Shown here: one piece after another, positions 61,642 through 64,000 of the stretch | Position numbering within the stretch: the first letter of the stretch is position 1 | How the letters are laid out: each line of letters starts with the position of its first letter | DNA from: Cellvibrio fontiphilus | Lineage (GTDB): Bacteria; Pseudomonadota; Gammaproteobacteria; Pseudomonadales; Cellvibrionaceae | Reading direction: 5' to 3' (one strand) | DNA: 64,000 bases | Assembly: GCF_035317345.1 (NCBI RefSeq) | Contig: NZ_JAYKTU010000001.1 | Position numbers and translations under genes: made by a program | The notes under the pieces: generated by a model | Seen by the model: the letters and a program-made list of their open reading frames with translations, nothing else | Database searches by the model: none | Told to the model about the DNA's origin: nothing

Positions 61642-61685
61642 CATAAGCGCTACTTACAATTCGTCTGGTGCAATGCGTTGTTATG
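61642..61685 (-). repeat. Short attC-like site
   Basis: On the - strand CATAACAACGCATTGCACC ... GCTTATG, 44 bp. It is closely related to the first part of the site at 63148-63257 (CATAACAAGGCATTCCACC). The R' box reads GCTTATG without the G-T-T of a normal core, so it may be recombination-poor. It sits between the PH-like gene and the secreted-protein gene. Confidence 0.55.
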
Positions 61686-61742
61686 GGTTTTTATACACGA
61701 TGACTCCATTTTTAATATGAAGAATTCGTGATTAACTAAAAA

Positions 61743-62081
61743 CTACTTCTTTACGCTCTTTGTTTCTTCAATTAGTTTTTCTACTTGCGCTGACGACAAT
61801 TGCTTTAACTCAGAATATGCTGGGTCGGTGTATTCTTTTTTGCCATTGCCTTCACCATGCAACTTACCATTTGCACGTATGAAAACAAACGGCATGGCGG
61901 GACTTCCTTGAGCCGTTACAAAAATAATATTTTGAGAGTCGCCGCAGCTGTAAACCAACCAGTCAGAGCCACCGAATTTTTTGATGATGGGGCCCACGTC
62001 ACAATTCAACTTTTGAGGCTCAGCGAAAGCAAAGACCGAAAGCAGACTAAAGGCTAGTGATAATACAATTTTAGTATGCAT
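61743..62081 (-). CDS. Small secreted protein, unknown (cassette gene)
   Basis: ATG 62081 is preferred over an in-frame ATG at 62093 because GGGA lies seven bases upstream and the upstream ATG is in the attC core. The 112-residue protein has a signal peptide (MHTKIVLSLAFSLLSVFAFAE) and a mature part with two cysteines (LNCDVGPIIKKFGGSDWLVYSCGDSQN) that could form a disulfide. It is likely periplasmic. No family is recognised. Confidence 0.6.
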   Translation of the reverse strand: MHTKIVLSLAFSLLSVFAFAEPQKLNCDVGPIIKKFGGSDWLVYSCGDSQNIIFVTAQGSPAMPFVFIRANGKLHGEGNGKKEYTDPAYSELKQLSSAQVEKLIEETKSVKK

Positions 62082-62090
62082 ATTTTTTCC

Positions 62091-62154
62091 CATAAAGCCG
62101 CGACTTACAAACTGTCCAGCGCACGAAGTGCGCGCGTTGCTACGCTTTGTTATG
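62091..62154 (-). repeat. attC-like site, short version
   Basis: On the - strand: CATAACAAAGCGTAGC, a perfect hairpin GCGCAC-TTC-GTGCGC, then TTGTAAGTCGCGGCTTTATG, 64 bp in all. The left end is almost identical to the site at 62697-62825; the right box is weak (TTTATG). It holds the stop codon TAA of the HEPN-like gene. Confidence 0.65.
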
Positions 62155-62686
62155 AGCGCTTTTCGCCTGGAACACAGAAAGTTAAGCAGTGATCTCTTAC
62201 CCTCTGAACTATTGCCACAACAGAGTCACCGTTTTCATTATAGTTTTCTGGATATACCCATTCATAAAACACAAGCATTTCTTCTATGCTTTTACCCATA
62301 ATTTTTTCCAGAAGTTCCATACCCTTTTTTACGCTTAGCGGTTTGCCAACTTCACCTTTCTTTTTCTCAAAGATATGGGCTACATATCTGTTTCTAAACT
62401 GTGGAATTTCTTTGGAAAGAATTAGCTTATTTACTTTTGTAAAAGGGGATTTTAGTTCCTCTGGCATTCCCTCAATAATTGCACCATAGTTTTTGATTAT
62501 TTCATGTAATTTAAATAAAGAAATGATTAAACCATGATTGCATAACCTAAAAACGCTTAGCGTGTAGCTTGTTGATGGGTCGAAACCTTTCGAGTTTATG
62601 AAGCTTCGCATTAAATTGATGGGTGCGCAAAGATCGTATATTTGGTCTTCAAGGAGCCACCTCATTTCACTTTTTTCGTTTCTCAC
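62150..62686 (-). CDS. HEPN-like helical protein (AbiU2-type candidate, cassette gene)
   Basis: The 178-residue all-helical protein has FRNRYVAHIFEKKK near residue 98, where Arg-x5-His (RNRYVAH) resembles the R-x4-6-H catalytic motif of HEPN ribonucleases, and the layout recalls AbiU2-like proteins. The N-terminal helix (LLEDQIYDLCAPINLMRSFINSKGF) and the later LLEKIMGKSIEEMLVFYEWVYPE fit a four-helix bundle. The HEPN assignment is from the motif only and could be wrong. The stop codon is within the attC core at 62150-62154. Confidence 0.5.
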   Translation of the reverse strand: MRNEKSEMRWLLEDQIYDLCAPINLMRSFINSKGFDPSTSYTLSVFRLCNHGLIISLFKLHEIIKNYGAIIEGMPEELKSPFTKVNKLILSKEIPQFRNRYVAHIFEKKKGEVGKPLSVKKGMELLEKIMGKSIEEMLVFYEWVYPENYNENGDSVVAIVQRVRDHCLTFCVPGEKRS

Positions 62687-62696
62687 GCGATTCCCT

Positions 62697-62825
62697 CATA
62701 ACGCCGTGCTCAACGGCAGTTTGTAAGTCGTGGTTTTGTGGATTACTTTTGCGCAGCAAACCACAAAACTGCGACTTACAAACTGTCCAGCGCACGAAGT
62801 GCGCATGTTGCTACGCTTTGTTATG
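62697..62825 (-). repeat. Long attC site (VCR-like)
   Basis: The site is 129 bp, bounded by CATAAC (62697) and GTTATG (ending 62825). Internal arms pair over long distance: CAGTTTGTAAGTCGTGG near 62720 with the complementary CGACTTACAAACTG near 62772, and the central CCACAAAA. The inner hairpin GCGCACTTCGTGCGC is imperfect. It is the length and form of chromosomal-integron attC sites, and supplies the stop codon TAA of the next gene (62821-63135). Confidence 0.82.
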
Positions 62826-63135
62826 AACCTAGCTCATTGAGCCTGTTCTTAATTGAACCAATATTCAAATGCTTAGCTATTATTTTTGATTGGGGTATTG
62901 AAAAGGCATAGACGACAGAGAGTCCAAAAACCGAACCAGTAAGGCCAGCATAAAATATTAATAAGCCATGGCTAGTCCAGTTAAACCTATAGCCGCAATA
63001 AATAAGAGCTGAAACTAAAACCACCAAGATAATAATAGAAATTTGAATACGGTAGTTTTTCTGTGCAGACTTTTCAGGATCGGAACAGAGAGAATCTAGC
63101 TCCCGCAGAATTTTCAACTCACTATCTGTGTTCAT
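62821..63135 (-). CDS. Two-helix membrane protein, unknown (cassette gene)
   Basis: The 104-residue protein has a charged N-terminus (TDSELKILRELDSLCSDPEKSAQKNYR), two membrane helices (about 30-50 and 57-80) and a C-terminal amphipathic tail. The helix plus short coiled tail recalls SLATT-type membrane proteins linked to defence, but I see no diagnostic residue, so this is only a resemblance. Its stop lies in the attC core. Confidence 0.6.
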   Translation of the reverse strand: MNTDSELKILRELDSLCSDPEKSAQKNYRIQISIIILVVLVSALIYCGYRFNWTSHGLLIFYAGLTGSVFGLSVVYAFSIPQSKIIAKHLNIGSIKNRLNELGS

Positions 63136-63147
63136 TTACTTTCCCTT

Positions 63148-63257
63148 CATAACGTTGCGTTCACCTGCGGATTGTAAGTAGCGCGTTGCGATAAACTTAG
63201 CGCAGCGATATTGCATAAGCGCTACTTACAATTCGTCAGGTGGAATGCCTTGTTATA
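63148..63257 (-). repeat. Long attC site (VCR-like)
   Basis: The site is about 110 bp, bounded by CATAACG (63148) and CGTTATA-type TTGTTAT (to 63257). Arms pair over long range: GGATTGTAAGTAGCGC (63169-63184) with GCGCTACTTACAATTCG (63222-63238). The core boxes and form match attC of chromosomal integrons. It separates the 104-residue membrane protein from the NYN gene. Confidence 0.83.
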
Positions 63258-63261
63258 TATT

Positions 63262-63858
63262 TCACTCATAGCGATTACCTAAAAATTCTTTCGGCTGAAG
63301 TAAAAACCAACTTATGTCAAAAAAATAGTCACATTCATTAACTAAATTTTGGCTTAGTCCTACACTGTCTTGAAAGAACCACAGCACAACTCTACAACCC
63401 TCAGCCTTTATTGCTCGAACCAGCGGAACATAATCATCGTCACCAGCAACCAGAATTGCAATGTCATAATTTTTTCGATGCGCATGAGATAGCATGTCAG
63501 TAGCTAAGGTGATGTCAACTCGCTTTGAACTTCTATTCTTTTGTTTTTTAAAAATAACGGGAGATTCAATACCAATACTTTTAAGCTCAGCAACAACTTC
63601 TTGCAAGCTGCCAGCATCACCTTGAACAGCACTATAGTAATATTTCCGAACCACTTCACAATGTAAATGATGAGCAATATTGGCATAACCAGACCAAACA
63701 TAAACATTCTCTTTATAATGAACATGATCTAATACCGTAAGCCACTCAGAGGATTTTAATAGCTCTTTATATCTAATTGATAAGTTTTCACCATCAACAA
63801 ACATCATTGCTCTAGTGTGAGCTTTTAAATTATCTGGCAAATAATGCGAATTGCTCAA
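63262..63858 (-). CDS. NYN/LabA-like PIN-fold nuclease candidate (cassette gene)
   Basis: The 198-residue protein is a NYN (DUF88) domain protein, distantly related to PIN ribonucleases. Acidic residues of the predicted active site are in place: Asp of FVDGEN (about 22), KRVDITLATDML (about 113-124) and VAGDDDYVPLV (about 135-145). LabA-type proteins bind RNA and cut or regulate it. The start lies only 15 bp from the IS3-group end at 63874, with AGGGAG as a ribosome site between, so its natural promoter may have been displaced or replaced by the IS. In an integron context this may be a defence or stress cassette. Confidence 0.78.
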   Translation of the reverse strand: MSNSHYLPDNLKAHTRAMMFVDGENLSIRYKELLKSSEWLTVLDHVHYKENVYVWSGYANIAHHLHCEVVRKYYYSAVQGDAGSLQEVVAELKSIGIESPVIFKKQKNRSSKRVDITLATDMLSHAHRKNYDIAILVAGDDDYVPLVRAIKAEGCRVVLWFFQDSVGLSQNLVNECDYFFDISWFLLQPKEFLGNRYE

Positions 63859-63873
63859 AAAAATCTCCCTGAT

Positions 63874-64000
63874 TGGTCTTACCCATAAAAAGTAGACACC
63901 CTAACTATGCAGTCAAGGCTGTCGTTCGCTCAAACTCTGCTGGCGCAACATAACCAATGCTGGAATGCCTGCGTAAGCGGTTATAAAAAATTTCGATATA
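63874..64000 (-). mobile_element. IS3-group insertion sequence, partial, one end visible
   Basis: The element begins (63874) with TGGTCTTACCCATAAAAAG, which matches the terminal inverted repeat type of IS3 (TGATCTTACCCA...) including the later GTAGACACC. Inside, a transposase frame reads off the window edge on the - strand. The other end lies beyond base 64,000. It abuts the NYN cassette gene. Confidence 0.85.
63905..64000 (-). CDS. IS3-family transposase OrfB, C-terminus only
   Basis: The last 31 residues read YIEIFYNRLRRHSSIGYVA then PAEFERTTALTA and stop at 63905. YIE-x-FYN-x-x-RRHS-x-x-GY is the hallmark C-terminus of rve-type OrfB transposases of the IS3 family. The window edge cuts off the rest, including the catalytic DDE. 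Confidence 0.9.
   Translation of the reverse strand, partial: YIEIFYNRLRRHSSIGYVAPAEFERTTALTA

Noticed and set aside
1..64000. CRISPR arrays, rRNA and tRNA genes
   Set aside because: I looked for regularly spaced direct repeats, tRNA cloverleaf signatures and rRNA signatures and saw none; the repeats at 59.8-63.3 kb are attC palindromes of unequal spacing.

Overview
The window reads as a gammaproteobacterial chromosome, most likely Cellvibrio or a close relative in the Cellvibrionaceae. This is an inference from gene content: a SutA-type regulator, a very large TonB-dependent receptor, secreted proteins with poly-serine linkers, hemCDXY, and an exosortase A / PEP-CTERM exopolysaccharide locus. 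No database search was possible. No rRNA, tRNA or CRISPR array was seen.

Region 1 (1-23,470, all + strand) is an exopolysaccharide locus of the XrtA/PEP-CTERM type. It opens inside prsT (TPR protein). Next come exosortase A with a fused EpsI domain, a GT2 glycosyltransferase, an AT-rich block of three glycosyltransferase-like genes (4.2-7.5 kb), and two secreted proteins of shared architecture (7.6-10.4 kb). From 10.5 to 22.5 kb runs a tightly overlapping operon: glycosyltransferases, a NodB-type deacetylase, a Wzy/ligase-like membrane protein, a Wzx-like flippase, an asparagine-synthase-type amidotransferase and a GNAT/FemAB-like fusion. A GT2 gene and a strong bidirectional terminator close it.

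Region 2 (23.5-30.1 kb, - strand) holds a PEP-CTERM protein that XrtA should process, an acyltransferase 3, a serine-rich fibronectin-III lipoprotein, and the PrsR/PrsK two-component pair. PrsR is a sigma-54 activator with a GAFTGA loop. The PEP-CTERM gene has a near-consensus -24/-12 promoter, so sorting enzyme, regulator and target lie together.

Region 3 (30.3-58.3 kb) is mostly core chromosome. It contains cytochrome c5, a TonB receptor, Rep helicase, a REC-GGDEF-EAL protein with a degenerate EAL domain, YifB, UbiK, glnK-amtB-glnK behind a sigma-54 promoter, SutA, potABCD, hemC-hemD-hemX-hemY, PBP1C, an SDR without the usual tyrosine, a flavin reductase-like protein, a MATE pump and a GNAT protein.

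Region 4 (58.36-63.86 kb, - strand) looks like part of a chromosomal integron cassette array. Small, mostly unknown, AT-rich genes on one strand are separated by attC-like palindromes, and four stop codons lie inside attC core boxes, with a fifth inside a degenerate core. Cassettes include a NYN/PIN-like nuclease candidate and a HEPN-like protein. No integrase is in view. An IS3-group insertion sequence begins at 63,874 and runs off the window.
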